DNA from: Pseudomonadota bacterium
GTDB taxonomy: Bacteria > Pseudomonadota > Alphaproteobacteria > Sphingomonadales > SMXR01
DNA: 35,490 nt
Direction of reading: 5' to 3'
Assembly: GCA_022574255.1 (NCBI GenBank)
Contig: JACZSK010000019.1
Coordinates: 1 to 35,490 of the forward strand
Numbering within the stretch: position 1 is the first letter of the stretch; each line of letters begins with the position of its first letter. Position numbers and translations under genes: made by a program. The notes beneath the pieces were generated by a model. It saw only the letters and a program-made list of their open reading frames with translations, was not told the origin of the DNA and made no database searches. This document shows, piece by piece, positions 9,137-17,359 of the stretch.

Positions 9137-9174
9137 AGCCCCGGCAGCGTCCGCCGACTAAATCCCCGGCAGCG
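9134..9174. repeat. 25-bp-period duplication at the convergent gene ends
   Basis: TAAAGCCCCGGCAGCG at 9134 and TAAATCCCCGGCAGCG at 9159 differ at one base and lie exactly 25 bp apart. The first carries the ampG stop; the second lies at the maeB stop. No clear intrinsic terminator hairpin is seen between the genes. Confidence 0.75.
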
Positions 9175-11455
9175 GGCGCTCCTCTTCGCCATCCTCGATA
9201 GAGGCCATGGCCGCAAGCCCGGCCATATTCACCAGTTCGCTGGCGGTTGAGTTCATGCGCACAATCTGCACGGATTTCTCCAGGCCGAGCAAAATTGGCC
9301 CGATCACCGCGCCACTCGACAGCTCGGCCAGCAGCTTGAACGAAATATTGGCCGCATGCAGCCCCGGCATGATGAGAATATTTGCCGGCTTTGAAAGCCT
9401 GGTGAAGGGATAAAGCTTGCGCAGGTTTTCATTCAGCGCCACGTCGGCGGCGATCTCGCCGTCATACTCGAAATCCGTTTCGCGATCGTCCAGAATAGCC
9501 ACCGCATCACGCAGCCGCTGTGAGCGCTTGCGCATGGGATTGCCGAAGTTGGAGAAGGAAACGAAAGCAACCCGGGGGGTCTGCCCCAGCCGCCGCACCG
9601 CCTCAGCCGCCTGAACCGCGATATCCGCCAGTTCCTCGGCGGTCGGTTCCTCCGCCACTGTGGCATCGGCGATGAACACCGTGCTCTTGCCGGTGACCAC
9701 CGCCGCCAGTCCGAAGGGCCGCCGGCCTTCCTTGGCGTCGATGACCAGCATGACGTCCTGCAGGGCCTGCCAATAATGGCGGGTGACGCCGGTGACCATG
9801 GCGTCGGCGTGGCCCTTGGCCACCATGCAGGCGGCGAAAACGTTGCGGTCGCGTTTCACCAGCCGCTGCACGTCGCGGTAAAGATGCCCGCGCCGGTTCA
9901 GCCGCTCATAGAGGAATTCGGTAAATTCCCTGGCCAGATTTTCGGAGCGTGAGCTGTAGACTTCAATACCCTCGATATTCTGCGCCCCGGCCGCCTCCAG
10001 CTTGGCGCGCACAATCTCTTCCTGGCCGATCAGGATGGCGGTGCCGTAGCCGCCGGCCTGAAAACTCAGTGCCGCGCGCAGCACCCGGTCTTCTTCCGCT
10101 TCGGCAAAGACCACGCGGCGCGGCGTTTTGCGCAGACGCTCGAACATCTGCGACAATGTGCTGACCGTGGGGTTAAGCCGCGCCCTCAGGGTTTGTCTGT
10201 AGGCATCCATATCCTCGATATCGCGCCGGGCCACACCGCTGGCCATGGCCGCCGCCGCCACTTTGGGCGGTATGCATTCGATCAGCCGCGGATCGAAGGG
10301 CGAGGGAATGATATACTCCGGGCCGTAATGCGCCCGCCGCCCGGCATAGGCATTGATCACCTCGTCGGGCACCTCCTCGCGCGCCAGCTCCGCCAGCGCC
10401 TCGGCGGCGGCAATCTTCATGGCCTCGTTGATGGTGGTGGCGCGCACATCCAGAGCGCCGCGAAATATATAGGGAAAACCGAGCACGTTATTGACCTGGT
10501 TGGGATAATCCGAGCGCCCGGTGGCGGTGATGGCATCAGCGCGCACCTCATGCACGTCTTCCGGGGATATCTCCGGGTCGGGGTTGGCCATGGCGAAGAC
10601 GATGGGCTTTTTCGCCATCGATTTGATCATTGCCTTGCTCACCGCCCCCTTCACCGACAGGCCGATAAATACATCGGCGCCCTTCATCGCATCGGCCAGC
10701 GTGCGCGCATCTGTTTTGGCCGCGTGAGCCGACTTCCACTGGTTCATGCCCTCGGTGCGGCCCTGATAGATGACCCCCTTGCTGTCGCAGAGAATGGCAT
10801 TCTCATGCGGCAGGCCCATGGCCTTTATCAGCTCCAGGCAGGCGATGGCTGCGGCGCCGGCGCCGTTCACCACCACCCGGGTCTTTTTGATATCGCGTCC
10901 GGTCAGGTCCAGCGCATTTATAAAACCCGCCGCAGTGATAATGGCGGTGCCATGCTGGTCGTCATGGAATACGGGGATATTCATGAGCTCGCGCAGCCGG
11001 TCTTCAATGATAAAACATTCGGGCGCCTTGATATCCTCCAGGTTAATGCCGCCGAAGCTGGGCCCCAGAAGCTTCACACAATTTACAAACTCGTCCACAT
11101 CCTCGGTATCGATCTCCAGGTCCATGGCGTCCACATCGGCGAATCGCTTGAACAGGACCGCCTTGCCCTCCATCACCGGTTTCGAGGCCAGCGCCCCCAG
11201 GTTGCCCAGGCCGAGAATGGCCGTGCCGTTGGTGATGACCGCCACCAGGTTGCCCTTGGCGGTATAATCGTAAACGCAGTCTTCATCCTTGGCGATGGCC
11301 AGCACCGGCACCGCGACGCCCGGCGAATAGGCCAGCGACAAATCGCGCGCCGTGGCCATTGGCTTGGTCGGCGTGATTTCGATCTTGCCCGGCCTGCCCT
11401 GCGAGTGAAACAGCAGGGCCTCCTGGTCGCTGAAAGTGGTCATTTTCTCGCTCAC
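9158..11455 (-). CDS. maeB: NADP-dependent malic enzyme with C-terminal phosphotransacetylase-like domain
   Basis: MaeB oxidatively decarboxylates malate to pyruvate with NADP+, supplying NADPH and pyruvate. The 765-residue length is that of the fused form: a malic enzyme N-half (SLAYSPGVAVP, GLGNLGALASKPVMEGK, FHDDQHGTA, NAD(P)-binding VVNGAGAAAIACLELI) and a PTA-like C-half from about residue 430 (RVVFAEAEEDRVLRAA, VTGVTRHYW, NFGNPMRKRS, PGLHAANISFKL). The PTA half is generally regulatory, responding to acetyl-CoA, rather than catalytic. The GTG at 11455 is preferred because AGAAAGGA lies about 10 bp upstream; ATG 11476 and ATG 11443 are alternatives that change only 7 or 4 residues. It is divergent from mutS, an arrangement common in alphaproteobacteria. 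Confidence 0.95.
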   Translation of the reverse strand: MSEKMTTFSDQEALLFHSQGRPGKIEITPTKPMATARDLSLAYSPGVAVPVLAIAKDEDCVYDYTAKGNLVAVITNGTAILGLGNLGALASKPVMEGKAVLFKRFADVDAMDLEIDTEDVDEFVNCVKLLGPSFGGINLEDIKAPECFIIEDRLRELMNIPVFHDDQHGTAIITAAGFINALDLTGRDIKKTRVVVNGAGAAAIACLELIKAMGLPHENAILCDSKGVIYQGRTEGMNQWKSAHAAKTDARTLADAMKGADVFIGLSVKGAVSKAMIKSMAKKPIVFAMANPDPEISPEDVHEVRADAITATGRSDYPNQVNNVLGFPYIFRGALDVRATTINEAMKIAAAEALAELAREEVPDEVINAYAGRRAHYGPEYIIPSPFDPRLIECIPPKVAAAAMASGVARRDIEDMDAYRQTLRARLNPTVSTLSQMFERLRKTPRRVVFAEAEEDRVLRAALSFQAGGYGTAILIGQEEIVRAKLEAAGAQNIEGIEVYSSRSENLAREFTEFLYERLNRRGHLYRDVQRLVKRDRNVFAACMVAKGHADAMVTGVTRHYWQALQDVMLVIDAKEGRRPFGLAAVVTGKSTVFIADATVAEEPTAEELADIAVQAAEAVRRLGQTPRVAFVSFSNFGNPMRKRSQRLRDAVAILDDRETDFEYDGEIAADVALNENLRKLYPFTRLSKPANILIMPGLHAANISFKLLAELSSGAVIGPILLGLEKSVQIVRMNSTASELVNMAGLAAMASIEDGEEERPLPGI

Positions 11456-11524
11456 GGCGCGTTTGTCCTTTCTCATGCCGGCATGCGCGGGCGGTTTAGT
11501 TGGTATGGCATGCCCGGCCCGAAT

Positions 11525-11558
11525 GCTCTAAAACTCTGGGGTCTGGACCCTTTAGAGC
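11525..11558. repeat. Inverted repeat in the maeB-mutS divergent region
   Basis: GCTCTAAA (11525-11532) pairs with TTTAGAGC (11551-11558), and inside it GGGTC (11539-11543) pairs with GACCC (11546-11550) across a TG turn; six unpaired bases remain on the left arm. It has no T-tract, so it is more likely an operator or other regulatory palindrome than a terminator. It lies about 70 bp from the maeB start and 50 bp from the mutS start. Confidence 0.7.
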
Positions 11559-12292
11559 CAGATAGACTGGAATATACGCAAATCGAGCCGAAAACGACCC
11601 CTTATCATGCCACCAGGTGCTGACATAACCCCGATCAAGGCAGCCGTGCCTCCCGAGCCTGATGATTCGGGCGCCGGGGAAGACGTCGCGGTGGCGGCAA
11701 ACGACGACCCGAAGAGAGCCGCGGCGGCGGTAACGCCCCCCACGACTCCCATGATGGTGCAATATCTGCGCATCAAGGCCCAGCACCCCGATTGCCTGCT
11801 TTTCTATCGCATGGGGGATTTCTACGAACTTTTCTTTGACGACGCCCGGCAAGCGGCCAAGGCGCTGGACATTGCACTGACCAAGCGCGGCAAGCATCTG
11901 GGCGAGGATATCCCCATGGCCGGGGTGCCGGTCCATGCCGCCGACAGCTATCTCGAGCGGCTGATCAAAAAAGGACACCGCGTCGCAGTCTGCGAACAGG
12001 TGGAGAATCCCGCCGAAGCCAAAAAGAGGGGCGCAAAAGCGGTTGTTAAGCGCGAAGTCGTGCGGCTGGTAACGCCCGGCACGCTCACCGAGGAGAATTT
12101 GCTCAACGCGCGGCGGCATAATTACCTGGCGGCTCTGGCGGTCTCGGGTGACCAGCTGTCTCTGGCCTACACGGATTTGTCGACCGGCGACCTGTTTGTG
12201 CGCCAGGTGGATGCGCGCGACCTGGATGCCATCCTGTCGCTGATAAACCCCGGCGAGATTCTCGTCAGCGAGACTTTGTCAGTGGAAAAGCT

Positions 12293-12346
12293 GGGGACCA
12301 CGGAAAAGGCAGGAAAACCGGGGACCACGGAAAAGGCAGAAAAGCC
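12293..12346 (+). repeat. 27-bp tandem duplication inside mutS (in frame)
   Basis: GGGGACCACGGAAAAGGCAG begins at 12293 and again at 12320. The 27-bp unit encodes nine residues and is repeated as GTTEKAGKP / GTTEKAEKP in the connector-domain region, preserving frame. Confidence 0.9.
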
Positions 12347-13679
12347 TGGCGGCGATTTGGCGGATTGGGCGCGGGTGATGGTTTCCCAGCCTTCCGCTTA
12401 TTTCGACAGCACGCGCGGCGAGCGGCGCCTTCTGGAGGCCTACGGCACCCCTTCGCTGGACGGCTTTGGTGATTTTGCGCGCAGTGATATCGCCGCGCTG
12501 GGCGCGCTCTATGCCTATCTGGATGAAACCCAGAAAGGCGCGAAGGCGCGGCTGAAGGCACCCAAATCCATCGCCCCCGACGGCGTAATGATTATCGACA
12601 GCGTGACACAGAAAAGCCTGGAGCTGTCCCGCACACTTTCAGGAAGCGAAGAAGGCAGCCTGCTGGCGGTCATGGACAGAACGGTGACCGGCGCCGGCGG
12701 ACGCCTGCTGGCGAGCCGTCTCCTCGCCCCCCTGACCGACCCGGAGCGCATCAACGGGCGGCTCGACGCGGTGGCGTTTTTTGCCGGCGATACGGCCAGC
12801 ACCGAGGCGCTGCGCAGCGCCTTGCGCCAGGCGCCAGATCTGGAGCGGGCGCTCTCGAGATTGTCGCTGGGGCGTGGCGGGCCGCGCGACCTGGCCGTCA
12901 TCCGCGACGGGCTGATGGCGGCGCGCGCCATCCGCGCGCAATTGTCGGCCAAACTGCCCCAGGAGCTGGCCCAGGCGCTCAATGACCTTGGCAGCCATGA
13001 CGCCCTGATCGCGAATCTGACGCGGGCGCTGGCTGCGGAACTGCCCTTCATCATCCGCGATGGCGGCTTCATAGCCGAGGGGTTCGACGGGGCGCTGGAC
13101 GAGTTTCGTGGCCTGCGCGATCATGCGCGCCGCCTGATAGCGGGGCTTGAAGCGGGTTACCGCGAAGAGACCTCAATCAGACAGTTGAAGATCAAGTTCA
13201 ACAATGTGCTTGGTTATCATATCGACATCCCGGCGCGCCATGCCGGGCCCCTGATGCAGCCGCCGCATCTGGAGCGTTTCATTCACCGCCAGACGCTGGC
13301 CAATGCGGTGCGTTTCACAACCGCCGAGCTGGCGGAACTGGCGGCAAAAATCGCCGGTGCGGCGGATCAGGCGCTGGCCCGCGAACAGGAAATTTTTGCT
13401 CAGCTGGTCGCCGGCGTTCTCGAGAACTGGGAGGCCATCAACCTTGCCGCCCGGGGGCTGGCGGTGTTTGACGTATCGGCGGCTTTCGCCACTCTTGCGG
13501 CTGAGCAGAATTATGCCCGGCCGCTGGTCGATGACAGCCGCGCCTTTGCCATCACCGCCGGCCGGCATCCGGTGGTCGAGATGGCGCTGACCAGCGCCAA
13601 CCAGGGGCCGTTCGTCGCCAATGACTGCGATCTGGGCGAGAAGACCAGCCTGTGGCTGGTGACCGGACCCAATATGGCG

Positions 13680-13786
13680 GGCAAAAGCACCTTCCTGCGC
13701 CAGAACGCGCTGATCGCCATACTTGCCCAGGAAGGTGCTTTTGCCCTTCCTGCGCCAGAACGCGCTGATCGCCATACTTGCCCAGG
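13680..13786 (+). repeat. 55-bp rearrangement in mutS: direct plus inverted repeat
   Basis: A 42-bp segment at 13690-13731 recurs exactly at 13745-13786 (offset 55 bp, not a multiple of three). Between the copies, GAAGGTGCTTTTGCC (13731-13745) is the exact reverse complement of GGCAAAAGCACCTTC (13680-13694), the Walker A codons just upstream. The layout is A-B-A'-B with A' inverted, as produced by template switching through a quasi-palindrome, or by a chimeric read. Confidence 0.95.
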
Positions 13787-14481
13787 CGGGTTCGTTCGTG
13801 CCCGCCGAGGCGGCGCATATCGGCATCATAGACCGGCTTTTCTCGCGCGTCGGCGCGTCGGATGATCTCGCGCACGGGCGCTCGACTTTTATGGTTGAAA
13901 TGGTCGAGACCGCCACCATACTGAACCAGGCCAGCCCGCGTTCGCTGGTGATACTGGACGAGATTGGCCGTGGCACGGCCACTTTTGATGGCCTGTCCAT
14001 TGCCTGGGCGGTGGTCGAGCACCTCCACGAAGTCAATTGCTCGCGCGCGCTTTTCGCCACCCATTACCATGAACTGACCGTGCTTTCCGATACCCTTCCG
14101 CGCCTGTCGCTGCATTCGGTGAAGGTGCGCGAGTGGCAGGGCGACGTGGTCTTCCTGCACCAGGTGCGCCCCGGCGTTGCCGACCGCTCTTACGGAATCC
14201 AGGTGGCCAAGCTGGCGGGATTGCCGGCTCCGGTCATCGAGCGCGCCACCTCGGTTCTGGCCAGCCTCGAGGAGGAAGATATCCGCGCCGGCATGGGAAA
14301 GCTCTCCGGCGAGTTGCCGCTGTTCCGCGCGCTGGTCGATAAAGCCGCCAGCGAGGCCCGGCCGCCACCGGCCAGGGTATCGGGGGTGGAGAAAGCGCTG
14401 GGCGATCTGTTGCCCGATGAAATGACCCCGCGCCAGGCACTCGAAGCCCTCTACCGGCTGAAGGAGCGGTTGGATGAATAG
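13723..14481 (+). pseudogene. mutS: mutS, 3' part (Walker B to C-terminus)
   Basis: This is the continuation of mutS in the +1 frame. It resumes at [19 protein letters not shown] from the second copy of the duplicated segment, then has the MutS signature [17 protein letters not shown], Walker [12 protein letters not shown], the ATHYHEL switch histidines, and the C-terminal helical region to LKERLDE. No ribosome binding site precedes it, and its apparent TTG start at 13723 lies inside the duplication, so independent translation is unlikely. The sequence is otherwise undecayed, which argues that any lesion is very recent or not real. glnD starts 30 bp after the stop. Confidence 0.88.
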
Positions 14482-14511
14482 GGCGCCCTGCCTGCTGCGT
14501 GGCTGGTTGGC

Positions 14512-17337
14512 ATGAGCGAAATCCAGAAAAAGCGGGACATCGTCAATCGCAAGCTCCTGTCCGCGCGGATCGACGAGTTGACACGCGGGCTGGACGGCGA
14601 CGCGTGCCGCAAGGTTCTGGTACAGGTTCTGAAAGAAGCCTACGCCGCCGGATTTGCCGAAGCCCGCCGCCGCTCCGAGGCCGGGGAAAAGGGACGTGTG
14701 ACGGCCCATACCCTCAGTTACCTGACCGACCAGCTTATCCGCATACTCTTTGATTATGCGGTGGGCACGGCCTACCCGCTGGGCAATCCAACCACCTCCG
14801 AGCGCCTCTCGCTGGTCGCCACGGGGGGCTATGGCCGTGGCGAGCTGGCGCCCTATTCAGACGTGGATCTGCTCTTTCTCTTTCCCTACAAACGCACCCC
14901 CTGGGTCGAGAATGTCGCCGAGTTCATTCTTTATGTACTCTGGGACATGGGCCTTAAGGTTGGCCATGCGGTGCGCACCATCAAGGAATGCATACGCCTG
15001 TCCAAGGGTGACCTGACCATCCGCACTTCTTTACTGGATGCCCGTTACCTGTGGGGCGACCAGGCGCTTTTTGACGACATGCGGGCAAAATTCCAGAAGG
15101 AAATTGTTGCCGGGAAAGGCCGCCAGTTTGTCGAGGACAAGCTGGCCGAGCGCGACGCCCGGCATCTGCGCATGGGCGACACCCGCTATGTGGTGGAGCC
15201 CAACATCAAGGAGGGCAAGGGCGGCATGCGCGACCTGCACACGCTGTTCTGGATTTCCAGATTCCTCTATGGCGTCTCCGATATTTCCGGGCTGGTGGGC
15301 GAGGGTGTGATTACCGCCGAGGAAGCACGGCAGTTCAAGAAGGCCGAGGATTACCTCTGGACCGTCCGCTGCTTCCTGCATTTCCTCGCCGGTCGCGGCA
15401 AGGAGACCCTGACCTTCGACGTGCAGGGCGAACTGGCGGCGCAATTGAAATACCGCGACCATCCGGGCCTCTCGGGGGTCGAGCGTTTCATGAAGCATTA
15501 TTTCCTCACCGCCAAGCTGGTCGGCGACCTGACCCGGGTATTTTGCGCCAGCCTTGAGGCGCGCCAGCAAAAGAAGGGTATTCTCGGCATGGCCCGGTTT
15601 GGCCGCCGCCGGGCCGTCGACGGCTTTGTGCTGCAGGGCGGGCGGCTGTCTCTGGGCGACGGCGAGAGCTTTGCCGATGATCCCGCCAAGCTGCTCAAGA
15701 TATTTGCCGTTGCCGACCGGCTGGGCGCCGACATTCACCCCGATGCCCTGCGCGGGATCGGGCAGAATTTGCGCCTGATCGATGCGCCTCTGCGCCGCGA
15801 CCGCGTAGCCAACGAATATTTCATGGAGGTTTTGACCTCGCGCCGCGAACCGGAAATCAATTTACGGCGGATGAACGAAGCCGGCGTCTTCGGTCGCTTC
15901 ATTCCCGACTTCGGGCGCGTGGTGGCGCAGATGCAGCACGACATGTACCACCATTACACCGTCGATGAGCACACCATCCGGGCGATCGGCCTTCTTTCCC
16001 GGATCGAGAAAGGCGAACTCTCCGACGACCATCCGTTGACCTCGCGGGTGATCCACAAGCTGGCCTCGCGCCGCGTGCTGTTCGTGGCGGTCCTGCTGCA
16101 TGACATCGCCAAGGGGCGCGGCGGCAATCATTCCATCCTCGGCGAGGAGATCGCCCGCAAGCTTTGCCCGCGCCTCGGCCTTGACGCCGCCGAAACCGAC
16201 AACGTTGCCTGGCTTGTGCGCAACCATCTGTATATGAGCCACCAGGCTTTCAAACGCGACCTGACCGACCCCAAAACCATCGAGGATTTTGTCGCGGTCA
16301 TCCAGAGCCCCGAGCGCCTGCGCCTGCTGCTCACCCTGACCGTTGTCGACATTCGCGCCGTTGGCCCCGGGGTGTGGAATGCCTGGAAGCGCCAGTTGCT
16401 GCGCGAGCTATACGAGGCGGCGGAAGAGAAGCTGATCGCCGGCCATATAGAGCGCGGCCGCGCCTATCGCGTGGCCGAATTCAAGAGGCTGGCGAGAGCC
16501 CGCCTGCGCTGGCCGGCCAGGCAGTTTGATCCCCATGCCGCGCGTTTTAACGATGCCTACTGGATTGCCGAGGGCAGCGAGACCCATGCCCGCAATGCGC
16601 GGCTGATGACCGAGACCGACAAGAAAGGGCTGGAACTGGGCGTTGCCGCCCATGTGGACCACGCCCGCGACATGACCGAAGTGACGGTCTACGCCAAAGA
16701 CCGGCGCGGGCTTTTCGCCCGCATCACCGGCGCGCTTGCCGAATTGGGCGCCAATATTGTCGACGCCAAGATATTCACCACCACCGACGGCATGGCGCTG
16801 GATAATTTCACCGTGCAGGACGCCGAAGGCAAACCCTTCGACGAGCCACGAAAGCTGGCGCGCATAGAGGAATTCGTCGAGCGGGCGGTGCTCACCGACC
16901 ATAAGCCCGACAAACAGATAAACCGCCAGCCCGCCGTCGGCCGCCGCCGTCATTTGTTCAAGATCGAGCCGTTCGTTGTCTTTGATAACAAGGCGAGCAA
17001 CAGCCACACGGTTCTGGAAATCAATGCCCGCGACCGCACCGGGCTTCTCTATGACCTCGCCCGGGTATTTTACCTGGCGAAACTGTCGGTGGTCAGCGCC
17101 CATATCGCTACCTTTGGCGAGCGCGCGGTTGATGTTTTCTATGTGCAGAATGCGCAGGGCAACAGGATTATCCGTAAAGACAGCCTGGCCAAAATCGAGC
17201 GCGCGCTGCTGGTTGCGGCAAAGGGGGGCGGCGCGGCGGAACCCAAGCCGGACAAAAAGACTCCTAGGAAAGCCAGACCCCGGAATGCTAATGCTGGAGC
17301 CGCCTCGGGTGGCCAGGCTGGCTCGGGCGGCGGCTGA
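14512..17337 (+). CDS. glnD: GlnD, PII uridylyltransferase / uridylyl-removing enzyme
   Basis: GlnD senses glutamine and adds or removes UMP on PII proteins, setting nitrogen assimilation. Its 941 residues show the full family order. The nucleotidyltransferase motif GGYGRGELAPYSDVD is at about residues 105-119. The HD-domain uridylyl-removing site has LLHDIAKGRGGNHS, with the HD pair at about 529-530. Two C-terminal ACT domains bind glutamine (about 720 and 832; VYAKDRRGLFARITGAL and NARDRTGLLYDLARVF). The last 40 residues are Lys/Pro then Gly/Ala rich and probably disordered. It lies between mutS and murJ (22 bp to murJ), as in many alphaproteobacteria, so it probably shares a transcript with them. 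Confidence 0.96.
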   Translation: MSEIQKKRDIVNRKLLSARIDELTRGLDGDACRKVLVQVLKEAYAAGFAEARRRSEAGEKGRVTAHTLSYLTDQLIRILFDYAVGTAYPLGNPTTSERLSLVATGGYGRGELAPYSDVDLLFLFPYKRTPWVENVAEFILYVLWDMGLKVGHAVRTIKECIRLSKGDLTIRTSLLDARYLWGDQALFDDMRAKFQKEIVAGKGRQFVEDKLAERDARHLRMGDTRYVVEPNIKEGKGGMRDLHTLFWISRFLYGVSDISGLVGEGVITAEEARQFKKAEDYLWTVRCFLHFLAGRGKETLTFDVQGELAAQLKYRDHPGLSGVERFMKHYFLTAKLVGDLTRVFCASLEARQQKKGILGMARFGRRRAVDGFVLQGGRLSLGDGESFADDPAKLLKIFAVADRLGADIHPDALRGIGQNLRLIDAPLRRDRVANEYFMEVLTSRREPEINLRRMNEAGVFGRFIPDFGRVVAQMQHDMYHHYTVDEHTIRAIGLLSRIEKGELSDDHPLTSRVIHKLASRRVLFVAVLLHDIAKGRGGNHSILGEEIARKLCPRLGLDAAETDNVAWLVRNHLYMSHQAFKRDLTDPKTIEDFVAVIQSPERLRLLLTLTVVDIRAVGPGVWNAWKRQLLRELYEAAEEKLIAGHIERGRAYRVAEFKRLARARLRWPARQFDPHAARFNDAYWIAEGSETHARNARLMTETDKKGLELGVAAHVDHARDMTEVTVYAKDRRGLFARITGALAELGANIVDAKIFTTTDGMALDNFTVQDAEGKPFDEPRKLARIEEFVERAVLTDHKPDKQINRQPAVGRRRHLFKIEPFVVFDNKASNSHTVLEINARDRTGLLYDLARVFYLAKLSVVSAHIATFGERAVDVFYVQNAQGNRIIRKDSLAKIERALLVAAKGGGAAEPKPDKKTPRKARPRNANAGAASGGQAGSGGG

Positions 17338-17359
17338 CAAACCAGGGCGGAATCTACCC

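Larger units (their letters stand above)
11607..13865 (+). pseudogene. mutS: mutS, 5' part (DNA mismatch repair ATPase), frameshifted
   Basis: MutS binds mismatches and recruits MutL. This part carries a 48-residue low-complexity N-terminal extension, the mismatch-reading domain with the Phe-x-Glu motif (GDFYELF, residues 70-75 region), the connector, lever and clamp domains, and Walker [10 protein letters not shown] at residues 687-695. About 22 bp after Walker A the frame is lost at a duplicated segment (13690-13786), and about 45 unrelated residues follow to a stop at 13865. Walker B, the signature loop and the C-terminal dimerisation region are therefore missing, so this product alone could not hydrolyse ATP normally. 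A 27-bp in-frame duplication (12293 onward) adds TTEKA-rich residues to the connector region. Deleting 55 bp restores a continuous 939-residue MutS ending at 14481. The frameshift may be real or an assembly error. Confidence 0.88.

Noticed and set aside
10193-11623. 476-codon open frame on the plus strand opposite maeB
   Set aside because: It is an antisense shadow of maeB with no family resemblance; the maeB frame has full domain motifs.
13680-13870. Programmed ribosomal frameshifting in mutS
   Set aside because: No slippery heptamer is needed to explain it: an exact 42-bp repeat with an inverted 15-mer accounts for the frame change, and MutS is not known to use frameshifting.
13723-14481. 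Independent MutS2-like or small MutS gene
   Set aside because: It matches exactly the missing C-terminal part of the upstream mutS and has no start signal of its own.
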